This document shows positions 41,288 through 41,342 of a stretch of 41,342 nt of DNA, in pieces. A program made the translations under genes and the position numbers. How positions within the stretch are numbered: the first letter of the stretch is position 1; every line of letters starts with the position of its first letter. Origin of the DNA: Vitreoscilla sp. (lineage in GTDB: Bacteria > Pseudomonadota > Gammaproteobacteria > Burkholderiales > Burkholderiaceae_C). The stretch spans positions 1 to 41,342 of the forward strand of contig JADMKA010000088.1 in the NCBI GenBank assembly GCA_018780145.1, read 5' to 3'. Under the pieces are notes generated by a model. The model was given only the letters and a program-made list of their open reading frames with translations, was not told the DNA's origin and made no database searches.

Positions 41288-41342
41288 CCACCAGCGCCGG
41301 CGGCCCCGGGCGGGGCGCGCAAGGCAACGTCTTCAAGTTCGT
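41288..41342 (+). repeat. 55-bp direct repeat, terminal copy at the window edge
   Basis: Identical to 35733-35787 inside the GloVer gene, and runs up to the last base of the window, so its true length is unknown. In the frame beginning GCC at 41287 it would read ATSAGGPGRGAQGNVFKF, that is, a GloVer repeat. It is either the start of a second GloVer gene or fragment, or an assembly end artefact. Confidence 0.9.

Overview
The window is very GC-rich, gene-dense bacterial DNA from a Gram-negative organism. The outer-membrane porin, the Bug/TctC-type solute-binding protein, the DUF3422, SlyX and YbaK-type genes and the codon use all point to a betaproteobacterium of the Burkholderiales, probably near the Rubrivivax/Leptothrix/Roseateles group. 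That placement is inferred from gene content; no rRNA or other marker gene is present. I see no tRNA, rRNA, CRISPR array, insertion sequence or prophage.

Layout. 1-9.1 kb is a housekeeping mix: the tail of an acyl-CoA ligase; a small operon of a DUF2975 membrane protein, an XRE regulator and a secreted or membrane protein, with a palindrome at its start; a Tas-like aldo-keto reductase with ybaK; a membrane-bound hybrid histidine kinase; DUF3422; plsY with a RidA protein and a membrane-anchored CxxC protein in overlapping order; and a YrdC/YciO protein. 9.1-16.4 kb holds a flavin monooxygenase of Baeyer-Villiger type, a frameshifted alpha/beta hydrolase, a COG2509 FAD protein, several small basic, secreted or lipoprotein genes, and slyX. 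Three copies of an 85-bp family of hairpin elements lie here, each starting 2-3 nt after a stop codon. 16.6-21.7 kb is a signalling pair: a sodium/solute symporter fused to PAS domains and a histidine kinase, overlapping a receiver-DUF3369-HD-GYP protein. 21.7-26.9 kb holds a DMT exporter, a PHP phosphoesterase, a large membrane protein that looks like an M48 peptidase without its metal-binding histidines, and a PQQ-type sugar dehydrogenase.

26.98-35.4 kb is the most coherent functional unit: a seven-function minus-strand operon under a divergent LysR gene, with a perfect inverted repeat between them. In transcription order it encodes a PrpF-type isomerase read in frame into a TctC binding protein, a porin, a MaoC-like itaconyl/mesaconyl-CoA hydratase, a class III CoA transferase, a CitE-like lyase and a fumarase/CMLE-superfamily lyase. 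The last CoA-dependent steps match the known itaconate (or mesaconate) route to acetyl-CoA plus pyruvate. The two extra enzymes match the families of the fungal aconitate isomerase (Adi1) and trans-aconitate decarboxylase (Tad1). The operon may therefore be a complete uptake and degradation system for aconitate or itaconate; this is inference.

35.5-41.3 kb is accessory in character: a GloVer-repeat secreted protein, two zinc-ribbon membrane proteins (one ending in five exact 21-residue repeats), a LivK-like binding protein with atypical ends, a 66-bp imperfect tandem duplication, and a lower-GC membrane protein. The last 55 bases repeat exactly an internal part of the GloVer gene.
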